A stretch of 27,647 nt of DNA from assembly GCA_904502025.1 (NCBI GenBank), contig CAJGDJ010000028.1, forward strand, positions 1 through 27,647, read 5' to 3'. The stretch's first letter is position 1, and every line of letters starts with the position of its first letter. Source of the stretch: an uncultured Muribaculaceae bacterium. Its GTDB lineage: Bacteria; Bacteroidota; Bacteroidia; Bacteroidales; Muribaculaceae. Positions 1-7,227 of this stretch are shown here, piece after piece. A model generated the notes under the pieces. It had not been told where the DNA came from, did not search any database, and saw only the letters and a program-made list of their open reading frames with translations. Position numbers and translations under genes: made by a program.

Positions 1-64
1 CAGGAATCGAACCGGGGACACAAGGATTTTCAGTCCTTTGCTCTACCAACTGAGCTATGGCACC
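1..64 (-). tRNA. tRNA-Phe (GAA), 3' end cut by window edge
   Basis: Read on the minus strand, the segment gives the 5' acceptor strand GGTGCCA, a D arm with AGCTCAGTTGGTAGAGC, an anticodon stem AAGGA/TCCTT around loop CTGAAAA (anticodon GAA at 31..29) and a T arm with GGTTCGATTCC. The last acceptor bases and discriminator lie outside the window. GAA decodes phenylalanine. A canonical promoter sits just upstream (80-110), so the gene looks functional. Confidence 0.96.
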
Positions 65-79
65 TTGATTTTTGCGTTG

Positions 80-110
80 CAAAGGTAGTGGTTTTATTTT
101 ATCTGTGCAA
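80..110 (-). promoter_or_regulatory. Bacteroidota-type promoter for tRNA-Phe
   Basis: On the minus strand a TTG (110..108) is followed by exactly 20 nt and then TACCTTTG (87..80), matching the TTG-N19-21-TAnnTTTG pattern of the primary sigma factor in Bacteroidota. The expected start is near position 74, about ten bases before the mature tRNA 5' end at 64, a normal length for a tRNA leader. Confidence 0.85.
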
Positions 111-128
111 ATATTTAGGCGTAATTTT

Positions 129-1418
129 TTATTTTTCTTCGTTTTTATCTTCTGAAATGAGTGTTACTTTTATCAATTCCAAACGATTTGCCGATTTTTT
201 GAGTATTTCAAATTCTATATCATCAAGGGTGATTTTTTCGTTTTCGGAAGGGATTGCCCCTGTTTTTACGAGGATATATCCGGCAAGGGTTTGATATTCA
301 TCGTCTTCAGGGATATCAAGGTGATATTTTTCATTAAGGTGTTCGATTTCGGCACGTCCCGAGAACTCCCACACTCCCGGAGCTATTTCTTTTTCTATGA
401 TTTTTGATTTGTCATGTTCGTCTTGAATATCGCCAAAAATCTCTTCAACAAGGTCTTCGAGTGTTACCAGCCCCGATGTGCCTCCAAATTCATCAATAAC
501 AATTGCCATTGAGCGTTTTTCAGAAAGGAGTCGTTGCATCAACTTGTTTGCAAGGAGAGATTCGGGTGCAAACACCACCGGTTTAAGATTTTCTTTCCAG
601 TCATTATTGGGGTCAAATAACTCGCTCACATGTATATATCCCAACACATTATCGATATCTTCCTTATACACAACGATTTTTGAGCGACCTGATGTAGTAA
701 ACAATTCGCTCAATTCTTGACGCGAAGTGTCATCGATATCTACTGCAAAAATTTCGTTGCGAGGAATCATACAGTCGCGAATGTGTGTTGTAGAAAAGTC
801 GAGGGCATTGTGAAAGATTTTCACTTCATGTTCTATTGGCTTTTGTTCCTCTTCAATATTGTCGATTGTTGTTTCAAGATATTGGTTGAGGTCTCCTACC
901 GACAGCATTCCTGTTTTAGAATCTTTCACTTCAATTCCGCATAGTCGCATCAACAGTTTTGACAATCCCGATGTGAATTTAGAGATAGGATAAAGAATGA
1001 TATAGAAAAACGCGATAGGGAGCGATAAATATTTAAGTGAAGAGTTGGGATTGATACGAAATATTGTTTTGGGCAGGAATTCCCCGGTGAGGAGAATTAC
1101 AGCCGTAGAAATAATTGTTTGCATAATAAGAACAAACGCATCGTTGGGATATATTTTTTCGAGCCATGGGTCGAGCAATGCAGCTGCACCCATACCATAT
1201 ATTACGAGGACAATGTTGTTCCCCACCAATATTGTGGAAATAAAAAACTCAGGGTCGGAATAAAAGCGATTAATGATTTTGCTTCGTAGTCCACCTTTTT
1301 TTACATCGAGTTCCACTCTCACACGATTAGATGTAACAAATGCAATTTCGCTTCCCGAAAACAATCCGGAGAATATTAGAGAAATTAGTGCTATTATGAG
1401 CCATGTTATCGGTTCCAT
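129..1418 (-). CDS. CorC/HlyC-type hemolysin-family membrane protein with CBS domains (GldE-like)
   Basis: The 429-residue product starts with a hydrophobic CNNM/DUF21 region: membrane segments at about residues 5-25, 60-80, 90-110 and 130-150, with the family signature SGLFSGSEIAF near residue 17. A CBS pair follows (about 205-325; CMIPRNEIFAVD and VIDEFGGTSGLVTLEDLVEEIFGDI are typical) and then a C-terminal CorC_HlyC domain (about 340-425). Relatives are linked to magnesium/cobalt transport; in gliding Bacteroidota the same architecture is called GldE, but nothing here proves gliding. It is the last gene of the coaX - barrel - lptC - corC run, 8 bp after lptC. The substrate cannot be read from the sequence. 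Confidence 0.93.
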   Translation of the reverse strand: MEPITWLIIALISLIFSGLFSGSEIAFVTSNRVRVELDVKKGGLRSKIINRFYSDPEFFISTILVGNNIVLVIYGMGAAALLDPWLEKIYPNDAFVLIMQTIISTAVILLTGEFLPKTIFRINPNSSLKYLSLPIAFFYIILYPISKFTSGLSKLLMRLCGIEVKDSKTGMLSVGDLNQYLETTIDNIEEEQKPIEHEVKIFHNALDFSTTHIRDCMIPRNEIFAVDIDDTSRQELSELFTTSGRSKIVVYKEDIDNVLGYIHVSELFDPNNDWKENLKPVVFAPESLLANKLMQRLLSEKRSMAIVIDEFGGTSGLVTLEDLVEEIFGDIQDEHDKSKIIEKEIAPGVWEFSGRAEIEHLNEKYHLDIPEDDEYQTLAGYILVKTGAIPSENEKITLDDIEFEILKKSANRLELIKVTLISEDKNEEK

Positions 1419-1426
1419 ATCTTTAT

Positions 1427-2155
1427 TTAATCAAAAATAGCGTTATTGTTGGCTGAAGTTGCCATTTTAAGATTGCTGTTGCGTTTGTCTGAATTGTCGT
1501 CGCTTTTGGGGGCAGTTGTCAATGGTTGCGGCGAGGGAGCAATTATGCTATCGCTATCCTGTGGAGCCTTACGAAGATTTTTTGCTGAGAAAATGGCCGT
1601 AGGGCGTTTAATCGAGTAATCGGTCATTTGTTCATTTGATGAAAAACCATAACCCTCAATGGTGCGATCTTTGCTTACTATGCGAATAAACGCAGTGTCG
1701 GAGTAGATGCGTTTTGTGCGTTGATCCCAAAATAGTTGTTTGGTTAGGAATGAATCACGAGCCACGTTTACCATCACAACATCTCCATCAAGTCGCCAAA
1801 GTTTTTTGTTGCTGAAATATATTGCCGAGTCGCAATTCACTTTTGAGTTTTGACGAAAATCGTTGTCATACTGTTCAAGAAAAAGTCCTTTAGGAAAAGT
1901 CCATCGAGGTTCTTTTGCTTCATCATACACATACCATATATCGGCTGTAATGTGATAACGTGTTAGTCCCGAATCGGATATAAACGTTTCAACATCATGA
2001 GTGAGCATCGTAGGAGATTCTGTGGCATTTTCTATATCATCAACAAAATTCTTCTTCTCGTCCTTGCACGACGAAGTAATAATGATAGCACTTATGGCAA
2101 CCATCAAAAGGGGAAGAAGTCTCATCGATGTAATTTGTGATGCCGATTTTCGCAT
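1427..2155 (-). CDS. lptC: LPS export system periplasmic protein LptC
   Basis: A 242-residue protein with an N-terminal hydrophobic segment (about residues 12-28) ending in TSSC, a loose lipobox typical of Bacteroidota lipoproteins, followed by an OstA/LptC-like beta-jellyroll region (about 55-190). Phrases such as RYHITADIWYVYDE, GLFLEQYD and KNLRKAPQDSDSI fit the LptC family, where successive strands describe 'mutations' of a lipopolysaccharide-carrying groove. LptC links the inner-membrane LptBFG transporter to the periplasmic bridge. The C-terminal ~45 residues are low-complexity and polar (Ser/Asn/Asp rich) and beyond the usual domain. A second ATG ten codons in (MRLLPLL) is an equally possible start and would shorten the signal region. 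It lies 9 bp after the barrel gene and 8 bp before the CorC gene. Confidence 0.87.
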   Translation of the reverse strand: MRKSASQITSMRLLPLLMVAISAIIITSSCKDEKKNFVDDIENATESPTMLTHDVETFISDSGLTRYHITADIWYVYDEAKEPRWTFPKGLFLEQYDNDFRQNSKVNCDSAIYFSNKKLWRLDGDVVMVNVARDSFLTKQLFWDQRTKRIYSDTAFIRIVSKDRTIEGYGFSSNEQMTDYSIKRPTAIFSAKNLRKAPQDSDSIIAPSPQPLTTAPKSDDNSDKRNSNLKMATSANNNAIFD

Positions 2156-2164
2156 AGCGAATTA

Positions 2165-3403
2165 TTAGCGAATCTTATTTTTCCAGAACCACATTTCGTT
2201 GAAGTTCACACCAAGAGTGATGTTAAGATAATCTTCTTTTACGAGAGCCTGTGGCGATGCCTGACGATGACGATATTCCAATCCAACATTTACAATCGTC
2301 TTAAAGCCATTAACAGGTAATCCCACACCGGCACTCACGCCAAATTCTTTGACATTGTTGTTGTGTATTAACAAATAATCGTGATTATAAAATCCTCCAA
2401 GCCGATATTGTATGCGTTGACCATAGTTTCCACGTGGTTTTGGAGTGTACTGAACGCCAGCTGAAATTTCCCAACGATTATCAAAACGAGGATTTTCAAA
2501 ATCTTGAATTGCCGAATATTTTGCATCTTTCCATGCTTGATATGTGAAATCGACTTCAGCCATAAGGCGGTTATCCCATTCATAGTTTATACCACCACCC
2601 CAACAATTGGGAAGTGAGTATCCATTTTTAGTTTTTGCATAACCAATGGTGTCGGGAGCTTCCCCGCTATTAATGTCATATTGTAATCCCCATGTTGTGC
2701 CAAGCAACTTTTTCTTTGGAGAATATACAGCACCGATTGTTAGTCGATTTTGAGGGTCAATATTTAATGAATATTGCACACCCACTTGTACTCTCCAATC
2801 ACGCACTTGCATCACACGTTCAAACAATGTTGATGCTCCTGCCGATGTGTTGGCATAAACATCATTAACAGTAGTACCAAAAAGATATGAAAAATTAACC
2901 CCTACATTCAAGCTCTTAAAGAATTGTCCACTCAATCCGGCATATATTTGATTTAATCCACCACTGCCTTGGTAAGCATTTGCTCCATGGATAATTTCAT
3001 TGCCAAACGAGTAACCCACCGAAGAAAATGGAAGTAATCCAAGGCTTGCACCCATGTATTTGGTAATAGGGAATTGCAATGTAATGTAGTCAAGGCCTCC
3101 ACCAAAGTTACTTCCTTTTTGGTCATTTTCATGGCTCCAAAGTGCAGTTGCCGTAACCCCCATATCAAAAAGGAATGTCAATGAGTCGATTGATGCGTAT
3201 GAAGCAGGGTTCATAACATTGATTTGTCGTCCGGAATTCATTGCATAACCCACACCGCCCATTGCACGTTGCATTGAAGTTGCATTATCTTGAAGAATCC
3301 CATATCCATAACGTGAATATGGAGTCATTGCATTTTGTGCCACAATTCCCATTGTTGAGCTCAAAAATAGAGCCAAGGTCAATAGATGTTTAGTTATTTT
3401 CAT
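2165..3403 (-). CDS. Outer-membrane beta-barrel protein, conserved in Bacteroidales (function unknown)
   Basis: 412 residues with a clean signal peptide (MKITKHLLTLALFLSSTMGIVAQ). The mature part opens with MTPYSRYGYGI, then QRAMGGVGYA and NVMNPASYASID, a start shared by FadL/PorV-like barrels of Bacteroidota. The rest alternates aromatic and glycine-rich strands (GVNFSYLFG, IGAVYSPKKKLLGT, WEISAGVQYTPKPRG) and ends LGVNFNEMWFWKNKIR, as expected for a barrel. Its start overlaps the end of coaX by 14 bp, so the two are translationally close. Being in one operon with lptC suggests a role at the outer membrane; no substrate or partner can be named. Confidence 0.85.
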   Translation of the reverse strand: MKITKHLLTLALFLSSTMGIVAQNAMTPYSRYGYGILQDNATSMQRAMGGVGYAMNSGRQINVMNPASYASIDSLTFLFDMGVTATALWSHENDQKGSNFGGGLDYITLQFPITKYMGASLGLLPFSSVGYSFGNEIIHGANAYQGSGGLNQIYAGLSGQFFKSLNVGVNFSYLFGTTVNDVYANTSAGASTLFERVMQVRDWRVQVGVQYSLNIDPQNRLTIGAVYSPKKKLLGTTWGLQYDINSGEAPDTIGYAKTKNGYSLPNCWGGGINYEWDNRLMAEVDFTYQAWKDAKYSAIQDFENPRFDNRWEISAGVQYTPKPRGNYGQRIQYRLGGFYNHDYLLIHNNNVKEFGVSAGVGLPVNGFKTIVNVGLEYRHRQASPQALVKEDYLNITLGVNFNEMWFWKNKIR

Positions 3404-4118
3404 TATATATCAATATACTGTTTAATCCTCTTGTTACTAAATGATGGTCGATTTCGGGAGAAAAATCAAGCATCGATTCAATTAATGTCGCATTTCCTCC
3501 TGTCATTATCACGATAGGCGATTGCGACAATTGTTTTTTATAATGGTAAATCTCGCCAACAATACCATTCAACACTCCCGAGCGTATGGCTGTGGTGGTA
3601 TCTTCGCCCCACAACGGACAATTTCCATTTGGTTCTACCAATGGCAACCGACTTGTGTAGTTGTGTAGAGCTTCAAGTCGCATTGTTATTCCCGGTGCGA
3701 TATTTCCACCAATATAACAACCATCGGCAGTAACTACATCATAGGTTATGGCTGTGCCCAAGTCAATCACAAGAATATCTTTATTTTTGTGATTGCTCCA
3801 AGCACCCACAGCGGCGGCAATTCGGTCGCGACCGAGTGATTGAGGCGTTTTATAGGCATTTGTGATTGGGAGCAATGTTGAGTTATCAAGAACTAACGTT
3901 TTGACGTTTTGCTTGTTGAGCAATTTAATTACATCAATTCCCTCTTCGGCCACCGAACAATAAATAGCCTTATCAATAAGTGGAAACCGAGTAATTAAAT
4001 CGGCAATATTCTCGCTTTCAAATTGCTTGAAGCAGCCATCAAAAATGATGTCGGCTCCGTCCCAAACAGCCACCTTTGCCGAGCTGTTGCCTTGGTCTAT
4101 TGTGAGATTATATCCCAT
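3390..4118 (-). CDS. coaX: Type III pantothenate kinase
   Basis: CoaX phosphorylates pantothenate with ATP, the first step of coenzyme A synthesis. The 242-residue product has the ASKHA-fold signatures: DQGNSSAKVAVWDG near residues 8-21 (phosphate-1 loop), GRDRIAAAVGAW near 95-106, DLGTAITYDVV near 118-128 (phosphate-2), GGNIAPGITMRLEALH near 136-151 and TGGNATLIES near 206-215 (adenosine region). Length fits the family (about 240-260). The start MGYNLTIDQGNSS leaves almost no leader after the predicted promoter at 4127-4134. First gene of a four-gene minus-strand operon; its end overlaps the next start by 14 bp. Confidence 0.96.
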   Translation of the reverse strand: MGYNLTIDQGNSSAKVAVWDGADIIFDGCFKQFESENIADLITRFPLIDKAIYCSVAEEGIDVIKLLNKQNVKTLVLDNSTLLPITNAYKTPQSLGRDRIAAAVGAWSNHKNKDILVIDLGTAITYDVVTADGCYIGGNIAPGITMRLEALHNYTSRLPLVEPNGNCPLWGEDTTTAIRSGVLNGIVGEIYHYKKQLSQSPIVIMTGGNATLIESMLDFSPEIDHHLVTRGLNSILIYNENN

Positions 4119-4126
4119 TTCGGCGA

Positions 4127-4134
4127 CAAAGTTA
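4127..4134 (-). promoter_or_regulatory. Predicted -7 box for coaX operon
   Basis: The minus strand reads TAACTTTG (4134..4127), a full match to TAnnTTTG, only 8 bp before the coaX ATG. No convincing TTG lies at the -33 position. If used, transcription would start within a few bases of the start codon, giving a leaderless or near-leaderless mRNA. Confidence 0.5.
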
Positions 4135-4182
4135 CTAAATACTCGTTAAATAGCCTTATAAATTACTCTTTATTAACGCATA

Positions 4183-4581
4183 TTACTTGCTTTTGGCAAT
4201 CGTGCGAGGAATCATAATTGAGGTATAGATTTGTATAGCACCTCCGGCAAGTGTGAATGCCAACCAATCGCGAGCTCCTGCTCTTTCATAGAACATGAAA
4301 AACACGGCTACACAAAAGAAAATCGCACTCCAGCTCTCTATGCGATATAGTCGTTTTAATCTCAAATTATCACCCTTATATGAAGAAAAAATCCTACCAA
4401 TAAGTAACATTACTGCTCCAACTCCATAAACATACTTAAACAAGTCGCTACCATTTTGCATCAATAGCGGCATAACCGTACCGGCAGCGATGAGCAACAT
4501 GCCAATTGTTATAAACCACAAAAAAATTGTTTTCGTGGTTACCAATATGTTTTTATTATCGGGTTTGTTTTCAGTTTTCAT
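4183..4581 (-). CDS. Small four-helix membrane protein, function unknown
   Basis: 132 residues with about four hydrophobic helices: roughly 15-40 (TIFLWFITIGMLLIAAGTVM), 48-64 (YVYGVGAVMLLIGRIF), 84-102 (SAIFFCVAVFFMFYERAG) and 106-124 (WLAFTLAGGAIQIYTSIMI). The N-terminus is polar and probably cytoplasmic. I do not recognise a named family; proteins like this occur beside divIC in Bacteroidales as far as the layout suggests. It begins 5 bp after divIC ends, so the two should be co-transcribed. Real coding is supported by the tight spacing and membrane-protein composition. No catalytic motif is visible. Confidence 0.78.
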   Translation of the reverse strand: MKTENKPDNKNILVTTKTIFLWFITIGMLLIAAGTVMPLLMQNGSDLFKYVYGVGAVMLLIGRIFSSYKGDNLRLKRLYRIESWSAIFFCVAVFFMFYERAGARDWLAFTLAGGAIQIYTSIMIPRTIAKSK

Positions 4582-4586
4582 TTTGG

Positions 4587-4895
4587 TTATTTTTCTTCTT
4601 CAAACACATATACATCTTCATTCTCACGGTTCATGTGATACTTTTCTCTTACCACACGCTCCATCGCTTCGGGATTGGAATTTAGCTGATCATTGAGATA
4701 GATATAATAATTTGTAGTATCACGATAAAACTTTATCTCATTTTCAAGAGAATCTATTACTTGATTAAGCTCAAAGCTGCGAGCGATAGAGTTTTCATTA
4801 AAAAATAAGATAAATGCAAGATATGCCACCACGCATAGGAATGGTAACTTTACATATCTTTTAACCCAACTAAATTTTTGTTTTTCGTTTTCCAT
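4587..4895 (-). CDS. FtsB/DivIC-type septum formation initiator
   Basis: 102 residues from the chosen start MENEKQKFSWVK. A short basic cytoplasmic tail, one membrane helix (about residues 16-33, LPFLCVVAYLAFILFF) and a periplasmic coiled coil (about 42-65, QVIDSLENEIKFYRD) are followed by the family ending RVVREKYHMNRENEDVYVFEE. FtsB/DivIC joins FtsL and FtsQ/DivIB in the divisome and helps activate septal wall synthesis. An ATG eight codons further upstream is open, but it overlaps the predicted -7 box and adds residues unlike the family, so it was not used. Confidence 0.9.
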   Translation of the reverse strand: MENEKQKFSWVKRYVKLPFLCVVAYLAFILFFNENSIARSFELNQVIDSLENEIKFYRDTTNYYIYLNDQLNSNPEAMERVVREKYHMNRENEDVYVFEEEK

Positions 4896-4900
4896 AACCA

Positions 4901-4908
4901 CAAAGATA
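4901..4908 (-). promoter_or_regulatory. Predicted -7 box for divIC operon
   Basis: The minus strand reads TATCTTTG (4908..4901), a full TAnnTTTG match, ending 5 bp before the divIC ATG. No TTG is seen at the right distance upstream. Transcription would begin at about the start codon. It lies back to back with the rbfA promoter in a 218-bp divergent region. Confidence 0.5.
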
Positions 4909-4981
4909 GTGTAAAACAATTAAATCTGGAAAATAAAATCGGCTTATTTATAATCTTTTATAAAATAACACTTTGTAGAGT

Positions 4982-5012
4982 TTGCAATTCTTTGCCACTT
5001 GTGTTATATTTG
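4982..5012 (+). promoter_or_regulatory. Bacteroidota-type promoter for rbfA operon
   Basis: TTG at 4982-4984, a 20-nt spacer and TATATTTG at 5005-5012 match the consensus exactly. The start would be near 5018, giving an AT-rich leader of about 95 nt before rbfA. I see no stable structure in that leader. Confidence 0.85.
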
Positions 5013-5113
5013 TAAACTTTTTAGAATGGGAAAATATGTTTTTCAAATTTTGATGCAGCTAAACATAAAAGTGCCCCATTAAAATATTATAATTAAGATA
5101 TTGAATAAACATT

Positions 5114-5455
5114 ATGGAATCTACACGACAAGCAAAAATTGCAAGATTATTACAAAAGGAATTAAGCGAAATATTTCGTCGTCAAACGGCTAAAACTCAC
5201 GGTGTTATTGTTTCGGTAAGCACCGTTAGAGTGTCGCCCGATTTAAGCATCGCACGTGCTTATCTTTCTATCTTTCCGTCAGATAAGGCACCTGCTCTTA
5301 TTGAAAGTATCAACAATAGTGCTCGTGAAATTCGTTATGAATTGGCAAAGGTAGTGCGTTATCAACTTCGCAAAACCCCCGAATTGTCATTCTTTATCGA
5401 TGACTCTCTCGACTATATCGAAAACATCGATAATTTGCTCAAAGAGAAAGAATAA
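5114..5455 (+). CDS. rbfA: Ribosome-binding factor A
   Basis: 113 residues matching the small KH-like RbfA fold over the whole length: STRQAKIARLLQKELSEIF at the N-terminus, the strand VIVSVSTVRVSPDLSIARAYLSIFP in the middle (shown in two overlapping pieces of the same strand), and KTPELSFFIDDSLDYIENIDNLL at the end. RbfA binds the immature 30S subunit near the 5' helix of 16S rRNA and is needed for late maturation and cold growth. First gene of a plus-strand operon; the stop is followed after 5 bp by the permease start. Confidence 0.95.
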   Translation: MESTRQAKIARLLQKELSEIFRRQTAKTHGVIVSVSTVRVSPDLSIARAYLSIFPSDKAPALIESINNSAREIRYELAKVVRYQLRKTPELSFFIDDSLDYIENIDNLLKEKE

Positions 5456-5460
5456 GCACA

Positions 5461-6681
5461 ATGTTTTCACTGAGAGTCGCTCTACGATACCTCTTCTCAA
5501 AGAAGACCCACAACGCAGTCAATATCATTTCACTGATTTCGGTTGTGGGTGTTGCTGTTGCAACAATGGCAATTGTGTGTGTACTTTCGGTATTTAATGG
5601 TTTTGAAGATGTTGCGGCACGTTCGTTATCGCGTCTCGACCCCGAGCTAAAAATAACCCCTGCCAATGGCAAAGTAATTGTAAATGCCGATTCGCTGGCA
5701 CAAGTGATTAACTCAATTGATGGAGTAAAAGCATCGCTACCATCAATCGACGAACAAGCATTTGCCATATTTAATGACAAACAAACACCTATCCGCCTAA
5801 TGGGTGTTTCGTCTAAATATGCCGACGTATATGCAATCGACTCAACCATAATAGATGGTTATTTCCTCTTAAAAGATAATGCGACAAGCTATGCAACATT
5901 GAGTGTTGGCGTGGCTGTAAATCTAATGGCCCGTCCCGGTGGGTATGATTATTTTAGGGTATATGCCCCCTCACGCACCTCTAAAATCAATCCGGCAAAT
6001 CCCATGACTGCCTTTTGCGGCGATTCCCTCGTTATTGCAGGAGTATTTCAGGTTAACCAGCCCGAATATGATGCCGACAGGGTGATTGTTCCTCTTGAAA
6101 ATGCACGCACATTGCTTGAATACACCACCGAGGCTTCAGCAATCGATGTGGCATTAAAAGTCGGTGTCGAACCCGAACAAGTTAGCACATCGATAGCCTC
6201 AACAATAGGCAATGAGTATATTGTAAAGAACCGATATGAGCAGCAAGAACAGTCATTTAAAATGGTACAAATAGAAAAATGGATAACATTTCTCATGTTA
6301 GCATTTGTTCTTGTTATCGCATCATTTAATATTATATCAACCCTCTCAATGCTTGTTATCGAGAAAGATGAAAACATAATAACATTTCATGCTCTTGGAG
6401 CAACACACAAAATGATTACACGCATCTTTATTCTTGAGGGGTGGCTTATTTCGCTCGTTGGTGGCATGATTGGTATTATTGTTGGAGTTATATTGTGTTT
6501 GGCACAACAATATGGTAAATTTATAAAATTAGGTGGCGACCCTTCGGCATTGGTTATTGATGCTTATCCTGTGCGAGTTGTTGCTACCGATTTGTTGGTC
6601 GTGTTCCTTTTGGTTCTTGTTGTTGGATTTGTTACATCGCAAATAACCTCTGTTTTCACTCGCCAACGTCTTAAACACTGA
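5461..6681 (+). CDS. FtsX/LolC-LolE-type ABC transporter permease
   Basis: 406 residues. The N-terminus FSLRVALRYLFSKKTHNAVNIIS leads into a first membrane helix (about 20-42) with the family signature SVVGVAVATMAIVCVLSVFNGF. A periplasmic MacB-type core domain spans about 45-265. Three further helices sit near 273-300, 325-350 and 372-395, with ATHKMITRIFILEGWLISLVGG before the third. This is the LolC/LolE layout: such permeases pair with a LolD-type ATPase to release lipoproteins from the inner membrane. No ATPase gene is adjacent, so the exact substrate remains inferred. Tight spacing (5 bp after rbfA, 8 bp before the methyltransferase) supports one operon. Confidence 0.9.
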   Translation: MFSLRVALRYLFSKKTHNAVNIISLISVVGVAVATMAIVCVLSVFNGFEDVAARSLSRLDPELKITPANGKVIVNADSLAQVINSIDGVKASLPSIDEQAFAIFNDKQTPIRLMGVSSKYADVYAIDSTIIDGYFLLKDNATSYATLSVGVAVNLMARPGGYDYFRVYAPSRTSKINPANPMTAFCGDSLVIAGVFQVNQPEYDADRVIVPLENARTLLEYTTEASAIDVALKVGVEPEQVSTSIASTIGNEYIVKNRYEQQEQSFKMVQIEKWITFLMLAFVLVIASFNIISTLSMLVIEKDENIITFHALGATHKMITRIFILEGWLISLVGGMIGIIVGVILCLAQQYGKFIKLGGDPSALVIDAYPVRVVATDLLVVFLLVLVVGFVTSQITSVFTRQRLKH

Positions 6682-6689
6682 TTCTTGAT

Positions 6690-7226
6690 ATGGAAAAGAA
6701 AACGATATGGGATCTTGAGCGCGTGTCGGTTGATGAATACAAATCACAAGTCGAAAAACTGCCTATCGTGGTAGTTCTTGATAATATACGCAGCCTCAAT
6801 AACGTTGGCTCTATATTTCGCACCGCCGATGCTTTTCTCATTTCTCGCTTGATGCTTTGTGGTATTACAGCCACACCTCCCAACAATGAAATACACAAAA
6901 CTGCACTTGGAGCCGAAGACTCAGTCGAGTGGCAATATTTCGCAACTACGATTGATTGCATCGAGCTATTGAAACGTGAAGGCTACACTCTTTGTTGCCT
7001 TGAGCAAGTGAAAGATAGTGTAGCTCTACAAGACTTTGTCGTTGAAAAAGAGAATAAATACGCCATTGTGTTTGGCAACGAAGTAAACGGAGTAGAGCAA
7101 ACTGTCGTTGATGCTTGCGATGTGTGCATTGAAATACCACAATGTGGCACAAAACACTCACTCAATGTTTCTGTGTCGGGAGGTATCGCCATGTGGCATT
7201 TCTTCGACGCAATGCACAACAAATAA
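6690..7226 (+). CDS. SpoU/TrmH-family RNA 2'-O-methyltransferase
   Basis: 178 residues with the three SPOUT motifs: LDNIRSLNNVGSIFRTADAF (about 32-51; N and R residues of motif 1), YAIVFGNEVNGVEQ (about 125-138; motif 2) and CIEIPQCGTKHSLNVSVSGGIAMW (about 148-171; motif 3 with the conserved SLNVSVSGGIA knot region, written here only to show its key residues). These enzymes use S-adenosylmethionine to methylate a ribose 2'-OH in tRNA or rRNA. The protein lacks the N-terminal L30e-like extension of RlmB, so it is closer to short TrmH/TrmL types; the target nucleotide cannot be decided. It ends 1 bp from the convergent MBL gene. Confidence 0.92.
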   Translation: MEKKTIWDLERVSVDEYKSQVEKLPIVVVLDNIRSLNNVGSIFRTADAFLISRLMLCGITATPPNNEIHKTALGAEDSVEWQYFATTIDCIELLKREGYTLCCLEQVKDSVALQDFVVEKENKYAIVFGNEVNGVEQTVVDACDVCIEIPQCGTKHSLNVSVSGGIAMWHFFDAMHNK

Positions 7227-7227
7227 C

